Counted from the first letter of the stretch, positions 50,840-63,599 are shown. The stretch is 64,000 nucleotides of DNA from Sweltsa coloradensis (GCA_024449915.1 JAMZAV010000433.1:1-64000); one strand, 5' to 3'. Made by a program: numbers and translations. The notes: generated by a model from the sequence alone, not told the origin.

Positions 50840-51079
50840 GTGGTTCTTTATTGTTCAAACAATCTCAGGTACATTTGCGTCCTGGTATACACAAGGCGGG
50901 GTAAGGCCCAAGCCCAACAAAAGTTTACATTATAACAGCGTGAAAACATAAGTATAGTACACATATTATTGTAGACAAATTAATCAAATTAACAAAATAA
51001 TAATAAAGATGAGTGTGATAACAAAATCAATAAAAGTTTCTATCTATAAAACAAGCAATTGTATGGCAAAATCTTTTAA

Positions 51080-51111
<32 letters not shown>

Positions 51112-52171
51112 TGATTACTGCAAAAATCTTCTGACTATGTGGCACGTTTGAAGGATGACTGCTTTCTGCATGCTGATGTAGAGATTTGGAGAAAGACCCA
51201 GGCATTGTAGGCTGGCAGAGAGGGAAGATGGTATGACTCCAGTGGCTGAGATCACGATAGGCACGACAGTAACAGTTTTCATTTTCCAAATTCTTGTTAT
51301 TTCTTGACTTAAATTTTGATATTTTTCCACCTTAGTGTTCTCGGTGTTCTCAATATTTTTACTCATGGGGATCGCAATGTCAATTAGATATGTAATTCTG
51401 TTAGATTTATCGCATAAAATGATGTCCGGTTTGTTGATGGTCTATGGTTTTGTCTGTTATAACCTGTTTATCCCAATACATTATAAATTCTGCATTTTCG
51501 ATCACAGGTGCAGGAGAATACTTGTAATAAGGAGGTGGATTGACAAGTAGATGTGCGTTCATTCCTAGATGTTGATAAACTATCTTTGCTACCTGATTAT
51601 GCCTACTGAGATACCACGTGTTGGCAATTGAAGGACACCCAGCTATAACATGGTCTATTGTCTCCGTAAACTTTTTGCATTTTCTACACATATCATTGTC
51701 ATTGGATTTGATGATGAATTTTTTATAGTTGTTGGTATTTATAACCTGATCTTGGATGGCGAACATAAATCCTTCGGTTTCAGCAAACAAATCTCCTTTG
51801 TGAATCCATCTTATTGATTTAACAATGTCAATATTTGGCTGCTGGATGCTTTTTGGGTATCTCCCATGAAGTGATTTAGTATTCCAGACATTCATCTTCA
51901 TATTTAAATCTTCTATGTATATTTCTGGATGGAAAGAATCGTCATTTAGCCTGAGGGGAGTTATAGTTTTATCTCGGAGTTTAAGTTCTTGGTGATAATG
52001 GAATGTAGAATTAAGAAAGTATGATCTGAGTTTATGAACTTGCGAATAGCACAATGACCGAATATTTACCAATCCTCTTCCACCCTTTCCCCGTGGTATA
52101 TATAACCTTTCAGAAGATGCTTTTGGGTGGTGAGTTCTGAAGAAGGTCATTTGTCTTCTTGTTAAACGATC

Positions 52172-52172
<1 letters not shown>
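50840..52172 (-). pseudogene. R2/R4 (Dong)-like retrotransposon, 3' half
   Basis: The minus strand encodes the end of a reverse transcriptase with a restriction-like endonuclease. Frame 52150-51407 begins after in-frame codons running back to about 52172. It carries HHPKASSERLYIPRGKGGRGL, a CCHC knuckle (C-X2-C-X8-H-X4-C at residues 155-172) and then RHN, the usual order in R2-type elements. The endonuclease core PDIILCD and LIDIAIP follows only after a one-base frame change near 51425-51435, and the new frame runs to 51115 (ending near HIVRRFL). AATAAA lies just before the tail on this strand (50847-50852 in + coordinates). The element is 5'-truncated and frameshifted. R4-clade Dong elements are known to insert in TAA repeats, and this copy has ATT on both sides. 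Confidence 0.8.
51078..51112. repeat. (GA)n microsatellite
   Basis: A short GAGA tract inside the minus-strand retrotransposon fragment, just beyond its reading frame. Confidence 0.85.

Positions 52173-52263
<91 letters not shown>
52173..52263. repeat. (ATT)30 microsatellite between two retroelements
   Basis: About 91 bases of ATT. It separates the 5' end of the minus-strand R2/R4-like fragment from the 5' end of LINE copy B on the + strand. Confidence 0.98.
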
Positions 52264-52265
<2 letters not shown>

Positions 52266-53736
52266 CGAGGGGGTGGTGCCGGAAAAACTGAAGACCTCCA
52301 TTGTTAGACCCATTTATAAAAAGGGAAATCACCTTGAATACTCTAACTATAGACCAATTGCCATTTTGCCAAGTATTGAAAAGATAATGGAAAGATATGT
52401 TGCCAATTGTTTAGTAAAATATTTAGAAAAGTTTAATATTATCAATAAAAATCAATACGGATTTCAAAAGGGGAAAAGTACTTCAGATTTGCTTGTAAAA
52501 TTTGCTGATTTAGTCAACTCTAAGCTTAACAAAAACTATCACATTTTATGTATGTTTATTGACTTCACTAAAGCTTTCGATACGCTGAATCACAAAAAAA
52601 TGTTGGTTGCTTTAGAACGAATTGGCGTTAGAGGCCCTCTTTTGGCATGGTTTAAAAATTATTTTTCAAATAGAAAAATTATTGTGCGAGTAGGAGAGTG
52701 TGAGAGTGAAGCCAGAGTATGCTCAACAGGTGTACCGCAGGGATCTATTTTAGGGCCGGTTCTGTATTTAATATAATATGTTAACTGTATGGTACATTAC
52801 ATAAGTAAATGTTTTTCTTTTTTCTTTGCTGATGACTCAGCATTGGTAGCAATTCACAAAAACATAAAAGTTGCTGAATTATTTTTACAGGAAGATTTTA
52901 TTAAAATGTTAAGATGGACACACGATGAAGGCCTTATCATTAACTCAGCTAAAACAAAGATTGTGCATATTTCTTCACCTCACAATGCCGACCATAATGC
53001 TAATATAAATATTATAACTCATTCCTTTGATTGTTTGCATGATTCTGTTCATCATATGGATGGTATTATCATAAACTGTAATTGTGTAAATAAAATAGAA
53101 TCTGTTTACAGTCATGAATATTTGGGGGTGGTGATAGACCAAAATTTTAGTTGGGATGTTCATATAGAAGAAGTGAGTAGACGGCTTAGATCATGTGTTC
53201 ATCAGATTTATAAACTAAAGTATGTACTTCCTTATACTCTACTACGAACCGTATACATAGCACTTGCTGAGTCAGTCATATCATATGCCCTGCTTGCATG
53301 GGGCAATGCATCATTTTCAAATTTAAAATATATTATTTCGCTGCAAAAATGGTACATAAAAAGAATGGTTTGTTTAATATCCCCTTATAAGAAAAATGGT
53401 ACATGTATCACAACTTATGATTTATATAGATATTGTAATGTTTTACCTGTAAATGTACTGTTCACTTACAAATTATTAGTTAAATTTTATTATGATAATT
53501 CGTTTAAAACTATTGTTAGTCATAATGCAAATACTCGCGCCAGGGAGGCAGAGTATTTGAAAATACCAACTTACAACAATAAGTATGGGAAAAGAGCTTT
53601 GCAATACAGTGTACCTTTTACTTTTAATAAAATTCCCAAATATTTACGAAGTATAGATCAAATAAGTAGGGTAAAGAATGAGTTAAAAGTGTTTTTGTTA
53701 TATGAAACAGACATTGCATGTAAGTGGGATGCGTAG
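52264..53736 (+). pseudogene. LINE reverse transcriptase (copy B), one in-frame stop
   Basis: This is a long, nearly intact reverse transcriptase of a Jockey/CR1-like non-LTR element. From the start come LKTSIVRPIYKKG, NYRPIAILP, NQYGFQKGKST, FIDFTKAFDTLNH, then GVPQGSILGP. The catalytic FADD (52825-52836), GLIINSAKTKI, YLGVVIDQNFSW and VISYALLAWG of the thumb follow. A TAA at 52774-52776, between the GPxLY motif and the FADD block, interrupts an otherwise continuous frame. The N-terminal endonuclease and first RT part are missing because the copy begins at an ATT array. No RNase H follows. Apart from the stop, the frame is well preserved, so insertion was fairly recent. Confidence 0.9.
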
Positions 53737-53957
53737 TATTTTTAAGTTTCATTTTCAGTGTATTATTATTTGTTCAAGTTTTCTGTATGTTTTTTGGTTC
53801 TAGGTATTTTGTTGTTTTTCCCTTGTACTTATATCAATATTATAAAGTCTGGAGTCTGGGTTATTTTTATTAATTGTCAATGTTTTTTTATCCCCACAGC
53901 TAAGCCGCTTGTGTGGCTTGTGGGACTCGTACTTCCAATAAAAAAAATAATTATATA

Positions 53958-53959
<2 letters not shown>
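53737..53959 (+). mobile_element. 3' UTR of LINE copy B
   Basis: The UTR follows the TAG at 53734-53736 and contains a hairpin (53893-53924), AATAAA within AATAAAAAAAATAA (from about 53938), and then the ATT tail. Confidence 0.8.
53893..53924 (+). other. 3' UTR hairpin of LINE copy B
   Basis: CCCACA pairs with TGTGGG. A GCTA bulge lies on the 5' side, then AGCC pairs with GGCT around the loop GCTTGTGT. The layout is the same as in copy A with different paired bases. Confidence 0.7.
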
Positions 53960-54048
<89 letters not shown>

Positions 54049-54055
54049 TTTATTA

Positions 54056-54105
<50 letters not shown>
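53960..54105. repeat. (ATT)n tail or target array
   Basis: About 146 bases of ATT with two TTTTT interruptions near 54047-54060, at the 3' end of LINE copy B. Confidence 0.97.
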
Positions 54106-55990
54106 TAGTTTATTTATTTATTATAATCATTTAGTAGAAGATTCCACTACGAAACATCGATTAAAAAACCCATTTTGGTACGCCGATGTTCTAACCCTAG
54201 GTGGTATTAAAGTAACTAGTGTGAATTATAAAACCACGGGTACAGGAGCACCAAGAATAGGGAGCGGAGAAGAGCATATACAGAGTAAATCTTTAAAACA
54301 AAAAGGCAAGCCCCGCCTCCCTGAACCCACGGATCGCCTAAAACATTAGGTGTCGCCCATGTAAACAAAGAAACCGCATGTCCACGGGAGACACACGCAC
54401 AGACGGACGGACAGCAAAATTCCCTCACAAGAAGTAATCGCAGCACGTCTATTGGTGATTGCGTCTCGTCGCAGAAACAATTTATAACGGCAAACGTGAA
54501 CACTGTTCAAACCTGTGAGGGGATTTAATTCTTTGTGTTATATCGCTTGGTGACGACACGTGAGGTTTACGCGTCTCACGGGCTAAACACCTAGGTGCAA
54601 CCACACGCAAGGCTCGATATTTATCAACTCAAGTTCAAGTTTATATTCAAATCAAGATTATTCACACGTTATATTTTACTAGGAAACGCTCAGTTGGACG
54701 CGTTGATAAGCGAGCACGTGCTATAGCTAGACCCACTATGCACATTTTTTTTTATTTTAAAATTTGCGACGTTCGCTGTCTACAGGGCAATGTTTCCAAT
54801 ATTATTTATTATTGCCAAGGTATTTGGGTAAACCCGTGTGTAAATCTTTACTTTAAAATCCACCGCCATCTAGAGGACTTTGACTCAGGAAAACTATTTA
54901 AACTCTTTGTTGACAAATAATAGACTGCTTCCTCGAATGTATTTTGATTACTTCTAGGTGGCAGTGCATTAGAAACTTGGCGCGTCTTTTCGTTGCCATG
55001 GCAACGTTACTTTTGTTATAATGTAATTTCCATCTACAATACTTATCGGATCAAAATAAAATTAACATATTCGTGACCGGACGGACATTCTAAATGATTT
55101 GGCCATCTCAGATTTTGTCGCCGGTTAGTTTGAAAAAAAAAACTTTCGGTTAACTTTAATGTAACTTTTTAACTTTTTGAACGATTTTGCCACAAAACTA
55201 ATGGCATTCAATCGAGAACGAAGCTTGCGGATGGTCAAAATTTCAACTCGATCCGAGCCTCCGTTCGAACGTTATCGCGAGACATACAAAAAACAAAAAA
55301 AAACAAAAAACAAAAAACAAAACAAAACCAGTGACTAATTTTTCCGGCAGAGTCAAATGGAAACGCTCGCTTCGCTCGCTTAACAAACATATCAAGTTGT
55401 ACCAAAAAATTATAATAAGAAGGTGACAATACAGAGAACGGAACATATATACAAAATAAACATGGACAGTATATATAAACACCATGGTTGCATTACATAT
55501 AAAGATAATTTGTGAAAACCTAAAAATAAAATAAGAAGTAACAAAGAGTCAACATACTTTTGAAGTCAAAAGGTATCAGAAAGAAGATGTGATTATAGTC
55601 ATTTTAATTTTTGACATGTAAGACAAGGTTTTATGTGAGGAAGGCAGCCGCATGTCAATAATAACTCACCCGGGCAGAAAAGTGATGCTTTTGTGGGAGC
55701 TCCGATCTCTTGGATTATTTAAACTAACTTTAACAAATCCTATACAGTAACAATAGGGTTCAATGTCAGGTCAACACCATTTTTGCACATTTTTTATTTC
55801 ATCTACAATAATGTTATTAATCATTAATTGCTTTATACATTCTCCACACTACTTTTGATATTATTTACTTTATTAATGTATTATTCATAATCACTGTGTT
55901 GTATTGTGCTTTTTATGTTCAATTACAAAAATTTTGAAATTATTTTATAGATTTCTTGATATTTAATCGTATATTATTGTGTACCTTTAT
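54106..55990. other. Intergenic DNA, probably worn transposons
   Basis: The block 54216-54520 is GC-richer and holds GACGGACGGACAG, shared with the inverted repeat at 45116. The block 55180-55400 holds CGCTCGCTTCGCTCGCTTAA, reminiscent of the start of the 685-bp unit. A perfect X-box palindrome lies at 54991-55006. No gene is recognised. Confidence 0.4.
54991..55006. promoter_or_regulatory. Perfect RFX X-box palindrome
   Basis: CGTTGCCATGGCAACG is a 16-bp palindrome containing the ideal RFX-family binding site GTTGCCATGGCAAC. RFX factors control ciliary genes in animals. No promoter or ciliary gene is visible nearby. Confidence 0.5.
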
Positions 55991-56265
55991 TATTATTAAT
56001 CTTTGTAAAATCATTCTCAACATTCTCTAGTACCTTTTGCCATCTGAGCTGTTTGTTGTTCTTCTAATTATTTATAGTAAGAAGTCCTCACCCACAGGCC
56101 GCAAGGCCCATGTGAGGATTCATTTTCTTAGAATTCTTATTTTTGTTGGAACATATTATTGTATTTTCTTTAAATGTGTTAAATATGTTTTCCTTATATT
56201 GTAATGTTTTGGTGTAAAATGAAATGAATAAAGCTTATATTGAATCTGAATCTGAATCTGAAACT
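55991..56265 (+). mobile_element. LINE 3' end with TGAATC-repeat tail (copy C)
   Basis: A 3' UTR fragment with a strong hairpin (56086-56117, GNRA-type GCAA loop), AATAAA at 56227-56232 and a terminal tandem of TGAATC (56241-56262). Tails of short tandem repeats are typical of L2/CR1-type LINEs. The coding part is absent or too worn to see, and the 5' limit is uncertain. Confidence 0.65.
56086..56117 (+). other. 3' UTR hairpin of LINE copy C
   Basis: CCTCAC pairs with GTGAGG. After internal bulges GGCC pairs with GGCC around the tetraloop GCAA. Confidence 0.7.
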
Positions 56266-56518
56266 GCCTATTACAAATAACTTTATGCTATAGTCAATAT
56301 CCGCATAAACTATAAAGGTGGTTCGTTGTCAATACAATAGGTAGTTAAAATAAAGTAAATTGTTTTCCCATAATATAAACGCAATAGTATATAAATATGT
56401 ATTACTACCAATTATATGTAAGCAAATAACGTATATCGGAAAATCATAAAATATCTAATTTTTAGGGACCGATTAAATAGAATTGTTTGAAAAAGAAAAC
56501 AGATAATTTTACAGTTTT

Positions 56519-56635
56519 AATTATTTTATTAATTAATTAATTTATTAATTTATTAATTTATTATTAATTTAAATTTATTTATTTATTTACTTATTTATTG
56601 ATTAATTAATTAATTTACTTATTTAATGTCTTTCC
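56519..56635. repeat. TTAAT/ATTT low-complexity tract
   Basis: Imperfect repeats of TTAATTTA and TTTA; nothing else is visible. Confidence 0.8.
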
Positions 56636-56667
56636 TATTAATTTAAGAATCTAATTAACAAAGAAGA

Positions 56668-57357
56668 ACAACTCATTTGCGGTGTTACCGCATTGCCTAT
56701 TGGCGGTTTAGTAATTTTAACGATTTCCATTTTCCACCAAACACTCTTTCTAGGAATATCGTTGTGAGGTTTCTGAGAAAAGTGATTACGATTCATATTG
56801 AAAGTAAAGAGAAACATTGCGCGCACAGGTCCCTCCGAGTTGTCCTGTTATTTCTTTGATTTCCATCCGCTCACTGAGACACAAATCAATTAGCTCGGCT
56901 GAACAACGAGTGTTATTGCAAGAAACATGGTTCATTACCTCGAATCGTTTCGTTTCCACGAGAAAACGATGTTATTGTTCCATAGCTACATCGAGAGGTA
57001 CCACAAGAGACAACTCATTTGCGGTGTTATCGAATTGCCTATTGGCGGTTTAGTAATTTTAACGATTTCCATTTTCCACCAAACACTCTTTCTAGGAATA
57101 TCGTTGTGAGGTTTCTGAGAAAAGTGATTACGATTCATATTGAAAGTAAAGAGAAACATTGCGCGCAACAGGTCCCTCCGAGTTGTCGCTGTTATTTCTT
57201 TGATTTCCATCCCGCTCAACTGAGACACAAATCAAATTAGCCTCGGCTGACACAACGAGTGTTATTGCAAGAACATGGTTCATTACCTCGAATCGTTTCG
57301 TTTCCACGAGAAACGATGTTATTTGTTGCCATAGCTACATCGAGAGGTACCAAGAGG
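56668..57357 (+). repeat. 342-bp tandem duplication
   Basis: Two copies start at 56668 and 57010 with ACAACTCATTTGCGGTGTTA. They are almost identical but differ by many one-base indels (for example TTGTCCTG against TTGTCGCTG, and ATCCGCTC against ATCCCGCTC). Matching short frames on both strands occur in each copy and are not genes. Confidence 0.92.
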
Positions 57358-57509
57358 CTCAGATCGATCATTTGCGTGCGAGTTAGGGCCTACTCTCCCG
57401 GTCCGGGCTCCGTTTGACACGTGGCAAGAGCCAAGAGCGGTTCCGTTCACCTCCACAAAACTTTCACAAAGCCGTTTGACCCAGATAAACTTCGATCCGG
57501 CCTATGCGT

Positions 57510-58430
57510 AACTGTACATCAACATGCCAGAACATTTTGTCTCAAAAACATGTTCATAATTTAGCACCAATTTTGCACCATTTTTCACCCAAGTCCCGAA
57601 TTTTGTACCACAAAAATTTCGGAGATACGGCCATTTCAAAAAGGGGGGTCATGTTAACGCTATCCACCAATTTCGAATTTCAACTCAAAACCATTTGCAT
57701 AATTATGTACCAACCAATTATGCATGATTTTTTACCCAAGTCCAGAATTTTGCACCCTAATACTTTCGGCGATACAACCATTTTAAATATATGGGTGCTA
57801 ATATATCGCCAAACCTCCCATGTGAACTTTTACTCAAAACTATGTGCATAATTTTGCACCAATTATGCACCATTTTCCACAAAAGTCATGATTTTTGCAC
57901 ACCTAAACTTTGGAATCTACAGAGGGGTGAAATATAAAAAAAATAGTGTTTGATTTCAAAAGTAGGGAGCAAACTTAAAGATTTTTCAAAATCATTTAAC
58001 AGAAATTAAAAAGATTGTACTCAAAATTAGCAGCTATTGACGCTCGTTCAAATTGACCAAGTCCTGATTTTTGCACTCTTAAAAAACAGAATCTACTGGG
58101 GGTGAATAATGAAATAAATTAGAAAACAGGAAATCGACTTTCAAAGTAGGTAGAAAAATTTTCGTTTTTTAAAAGCCAATGTATAGAAATTTACAAAAAT
58201 GCTATTTATACTCCCTCAAATTGCCAAGACCTGATTTTTGCACACCTTAACTATGGAATCTACAGAGGGGTGAAATATAAAAAAAATAGCAAATAAGAAT
58301 CCGACCTCCAAAGTAAGGAGCAAAGTTTACGATTTTACAAAATCATTGTACCGAAATTAAAAAACAACTGCTCTAAACTAGAAGCGATTACTTTGCTCTC
58401 TCAAATTGTGAACTCCTGATTTTTGCACCC
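57510..58430 (+). repeat. Two degenerate tandem repeat blocks
   Basis: From 57510 to 57890 a unit of about 150 bp recurs three times, with CAAAACCATTTGCATAATT-like and CCCAAGTCC..ATTTTGCACC words. From 57885 to 58430 a unit of about 165-170 bp recurs three times, with CTGATTTTTGCACAC, GGAATCTACAGAGGGGTGAA and AAAATCATT words. The first block's CATTTTTCACCCAAG motif resembles the second's, so both may derive from one ancestor. Confidence 0.8.
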
Positions 58431-58794
58431 CCCTTAGTTCATCTTGGGCTTTCAACCGTTTTTTGTAGTAAAATCTTAATTGTATAGTACTTGTTCATGT
58501 ATTAAATGATTTATATAACGTTGTATTGTTTTAAATTGTATTTTTAATTGTTTAGTTTTAGTTACCTAACACTCATGGGTACATACCTGTTGTTAGAGAT
58601 CACTAATATGACATGAACCGAAAGCAAGTGTTGTCGCTGATATTACCTGCTACGGCAGAGATAAAGGGAAGTATATTTCGCACAAATTAACTGGCAATCA
58701 TTTAATTTGCATCCTGCTACTCACAAATCGCTGGATTGATACCTGGGTGGATAGTTTTACCTAGATTTTCACGGATTCGCTGCAAGTTAAGAGT

Positions 58795-58814
58795 TTTGGT
58801 GGAGGTGCCGGGTC
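58795..58814 (-). repeat. Dispersed 18-mer motif, rightmost copy
   Basis: TTTGGTGGAGGTGCCGGGTC, the exact reverse complement of the core plus AAA. Confidence 0.9.
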
Positions 58815-61800
58815 ATAGATTTTCAACTTTCCAGGAGGATAGTCACTTCTCCTTTATCTCCAAGGTCTCCAAAGAATTCTGTATTTTATATCGTGATCTA
58901 CACGCTCACAGACAAGGGATAAAGGATGTTTATATGGAAACATCGCTCACAAAAAGTTCAGGAGTAATCGTGAGAACGAAATGATTCCTGTGCTGTCAGT
59001 TTAAAAGAAACGGCAAACACATCACTTACTTTTGGCCTGATATTATAAAAGAACACATAACGTTTTGTTTGTTATTATAGATTGAGTAAATTATATTTTT
59101 AATATTATACCCTCCCTCACTTATTCTTAAATTTTGATTCACTTTTCTTTATTCCTGTTTTATTGGTAGTTTGTCTGAAAGGTTTTGGCAGCGAGTGTCG
59201 CGCCAGTGAGGGCGCCAAGCAGGCCCACGACTTCTTGCAATAACAACCTTAACCACTGGCGCGATGCCAACTAACTCGATCAACAAAGGGGACGATTAGA
59301 ACTTTTTAAAGATTATCAAAATCTCTTTATCAGTTGATTTAATTGCGATGTTCACCCCTTTGAATGTTATTTAAACTTTTTCCTTATCTTTTGAGTATGG
59401 TCTGAAATGTTACTATTTTAGTAAATATTGTTTCGTGTCATCACATGAATCCTGTTAGTTTTACCACACAAGTGTGGGAAAACCGTACTTAAGGATAGTC
59501 AAGGTGTAATATTGAGAGGTCATTCATTCATTCATTCATTCAAGCTTGGCGGTTGAACATCTTTCAACGACTTTCCTCCAATATACATCAATCTTTAATT
59601 ACTCATTTCCTTACAGCAACGGAGAATGCGTTCCTCCTCGTGGCTCGTAGGAGGTGAGGCGGTCCCCAGTCAAAGCGCAAACACTGGAACTGTGTAAATC
59701 TATATGGTGTGTTAATTAACACCAAAGCAATTCGAGTTGTTTGGGAGCTGTACAAAAGCCTGATGAAACGTATGTTTGGTCGTTTTAGCTTTGATTTACG
59801 CGAAACTTTCTTTAACAATTTCCTTGCTATTTCGTGTTTTAATTATTTTATTTCGCAAAGTTTTATTTCACTGTTCTCGTTTAAGCTTTTTAGAATTCTG
59901 AGAGTTATTTCCGAGTAACTTGTCCAAACACAGTTAATCTACATTTGAATAGGTCGCTAAGTATGGAAATTAGGTAAAATTAATTAGCGGCAAGAAACCC
60001 TCTATTTTCCGAGGGTTGAAAGGTCACATACCATGCCTTAAAGGTCAAAAGTTGAACCCATTTTTTAGAGCATGGTTTACGGAGGAATTGTAATAAAAAT
60101 CTCTTCGTCTTTCTCTCTCTTAGACTTTCTGCGAACATACTTTTATTCCCTACATTATTATTTTAAAATGATGCCTCAGGAAGGTTATTCGATTCGATTT
60201 TACAAGCTTTGATTTTATATTGAATTTTGATACTTTATCTCAGTTTTTTATTCAACTTTGTGGAAGCAAAGAAGCATGCAAGAGAGAAATTGTCTTCAAG
60301 AAAACATTATGAGTGTCGCTTTTCAAATATAATTGCACCCGACTAGAAGTTTTTTCTTCATCGCTGACTGCGTTTTATTAAGTACAGTATTATATTTCCA
60401 ATTTGAAACACGATCTATCTTGCTGCAACTCACATTTTGCTTCGGTAGTATTCAATGAACATTCTCAAACAATAAAATAAGTGATTTGTGATAGCTGCAT
60501 CGATTTATTTGACACCTTTTGTGCCTGCGGGTCTGCACCTGTTTCGTTGCAGAGTGCCAAGGCTCGAATGCCGGTTCTCCATACGTTTTTTAAAAGGTAA
60601 TTTGTTTTGCATACAATTATCATATTATGGTTTACGCAAACGGATGACTATGGAGGGATTAGCATCTAAGCGCAAACTAATTTATAATATATATCTATGA
60701 AATTAGTTATCAAAATGGAATGGATTAACAATCATTGCTTAGTGCTACCGATGAAAAAAATGTCGTTTTACTCTATAATGATTATATAAAAACAATAATT
60801 ATTCGAATTGCGTTATTTAAAAATAATTGATTAAACTAAACAAATTACACGTAATAACTACTTTTTCTACACGCTTAAAAAAATATTATTATATCTATGG
60901 CTCAACATAATATTATTATATCAATGGCTCAACATAATAATATGTTTATATCGGGGCTGAAAACAAACGAAGTGCATAATTTATGCAAGATATAATGTTT
61001 TTAAGCAATTCGAAAACTATATTTCATCGATAAGAATATCATATGTGTTTTCGATGTGCACATACTGAATATATAATAATTTTCATATTCTTGCTAATTC
61101 ACTTATATCTCCAGCTATCATCTCATGGGACCGGATAACCGAGTCACAAGTCAGTTTCAGCCCCCACCTTAGCCGAAGTATCGACAGGGGTCTTCTGAAG
61201 AGGAATAGGATCGTGATGTTTGACCGCCAACTAAGTATATGTATTACATACATGTGGTGGATGAAGATGTGATCCCGGATACTTGAGCACAAAACAGTTT
61301 CGTGCCTTTGATATCGGTGTAAAGAAGACCACTCCTCCCCAACGTCGCCGGACATGAGTTTAGGAATAACTATACTTTGTACATTAGTTTGAATGTACTA
61401 GCACATTTACAAGTGATGGTAATGAGAAATAAACAAACAACGTCATAGTAAATAAAACATCATTAAGAGATACAAAACAAATTTCGGGAGGAGCGGGGCG
61501 GGGGGCGGTGGAGGGGGGCTATTTGTCGATGTTATACTTCGGTCAAGGTGGAAATGAGGCTCCAACATTGCGCTCAGATTATTAATTATGCCATTCATCT
61601 CGTACATCAATTCTTGAGTTACCAACGAGATGAAATTAAATGCAAATTACACTCAAATGTCATGGTTAATATTTTGAATCTTTAGAAACAATCTGATGAC
61701 ATCGTATACTAAACCGTAATGTTACCAAATGTTATTTATATTTAGAAAAGTAATACATTTTTTTTTTTGGGGGGGGGGGGGGGCGGGGAGTTCTGAAGTT

Positions 61801-62511
61801 TTGGGTTCGCAGAACAAACTTTATTGGCGTCGATCCCTCGAACACGAATCAATAAGTGAAAGATTTAAAATGATTTGTTCGCCCTCATCACTATAATAAA
61901 GAAGTATTACGAGGCTAGACTTCCCCCCCCCCCCCCCTTCCCTGGGGCGTAGGATTCTCCTACTGCTACCAACATACTTCACCGAATCATTTCGTATCAC
62001 TCAATTAATTGCGTAATGACCACATCCCTAGCGCAATCAGATTCTGTTTGGTTAGTAAACGGTTTATCTCGGTCTAATCATTTCAGTGCGTGGTCTCGTT
62101 TCTGAGTATTCCTCCTAATTTGAATTTCATATTTGAACAAGAACACGATGACCTTTAGCATTTCGTTTGGGAGAGATGAGCGGGCTTCATTGCACACGCC
62201 GCGGAAACTCCTAGCACTCAATTACGCCGGGGATTCAATAAAGTTGCTTTCGCTTTTATAACTGCATTGTTATACGGACAAACTTATTGATGTTCAACAA
62301 GGTTTTCTGTATATTGAAACAGAAACAATGTTCCTGATATTCTACCACAAAGATATAATCAATATTTCAAAATCCCATTTTTGGCATTACGGATTGCAGA
62401 ACTTATTAACCCTTGACTGGTATCTTACTCGAGTTATAAAATAACGTTTTATAACTAAATACTTATAAATAATAATAATGAATAAATAAATAATTCAAAT
62501 ACTCTTCAGCG
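58815..62511. other. Intergenic DNA, nothing firmly recognised
   Basis: Contains a (CATT)n tract near 59521-59541, G runs near 61495-61510 and 61770-61785, a C run near 61923-61936, and a GC-richer patch at 61100-61350 open on the minus strand for 90 codons without a motif. Confidence 0.4.
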
Positions 62512-62600
62512 AGGATTTCCGGTATCGAGGTTCGAACCCGGGACCTCCCGATTCAGAGTCTTGCGCTGAACGCTTGAGACAACAGTATCGGTAAACCATG
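62512..62600 (-). mobile_element. tRNA-derived SINE head
   Basis: On the minus strand GGGTTCGAACC is a perfect B box (62529-62538 in + coordinates). Upstream, TGTCTCAAGCGTTCAGCGC and GACTCTGAATC follow the D-arm and anticodon-arm order of a Leu/Ser-like tRNA. Acceptor pairing is imperfect, so it is a pseudogene or SINE head. Confidence 0.5.
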
Positions 62601-63599
62601 TTGATGTGTTAAACAAATTGAATGCCAGTTTTTTAATCATTACCACTGCGCGGGTCTATTTAAAAATCAAAATATATTAAGTAAACTGAAATAATATATA
62701 AAATGGCGCGCCAAGTCGGCATTTTCAACAACGCTAAGCACGAGTGATTAAAATTAAAGCTAAATGAATTTATATTAACCTGTATTTTACAAAAACAAAC
62801 AAACAAGATTTCACTTGAAGATAATCGTTAAAAAGCAAATGTAAAACCTTGAAACTGATTTCCCCCGACTAGAGAAATATATAATGCGACCGTGATCTAA
62901 TTCGGAATTCATCCTCGGTGCTTGCAACGGAAAACTTGAATTGTAACTGATTATTAAACATGGACTGGTGTAATCTGTAGATACAGCCTCTCAACAGCAA
63001 TCAAATAGTACGACGTTATCAACATAATATTATAAATTTTCAACTAGTCGTTAGCAATGAAAATCACTGGCTAGATGTAAACTCGGAAAAGTGTTTCACA
63101 ATTTGTTCTAATTCATTGACAATATGAACAAATCATATCAATGATATAACACATGTGTTGCCTATGTAATTATTTTATTCCATCATCTGAAAGTTATGTG
63201 GAAAGGGATAGCTCCCGAGAAAGGCTCACATGCTCAGTATATATAGTTCCCAGACATAGCAAACCTTCCCTACTTCAAAGAAAATCCCATTTGAGTTCAA
63301 TGAAATTGCAATTTTCCACTATATTAAAGAAATAGTGATATGCTGGCAGAATAGCTCGTCCCCGATATTTCACCTCCTCTCGCGAGTATCGCTATGTATG
63401 CGGATATCGATGTACGGAGGAGGACGTCTTCATCAACCTCTCTATGTTTTAGGAACGATACACGGCAGACTAACTTCTATTTGTTTTGATTTTGTACGTT
63501 TTAGACCGAAATTACTAGAAGAAAAAAATCTAACATTTTCGACCAGAAAGCCTTAACAAATCTAAAGGATTTGGGGATAGAGATGAGGCTACAGCTCAG
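62601..63599. other. Nothing recognised
   Basis: AT-rich sequence; two short frames near 63153-63556 have no motif. Confidence 0.4.

Noticed and set aside
56638..57240. Repeated short protein-like frames in the 342-bp duplication
   Set aside because: The same frames occur in both copies on both strands, with no homology I recognise, and the one-base indels make reading frames unreliable.
61083..61355. 90-codon minus-strand frame in a GC-richer patch
   Set aside because: No domain, splice context or codon signal is visible, so I could not support a gene.
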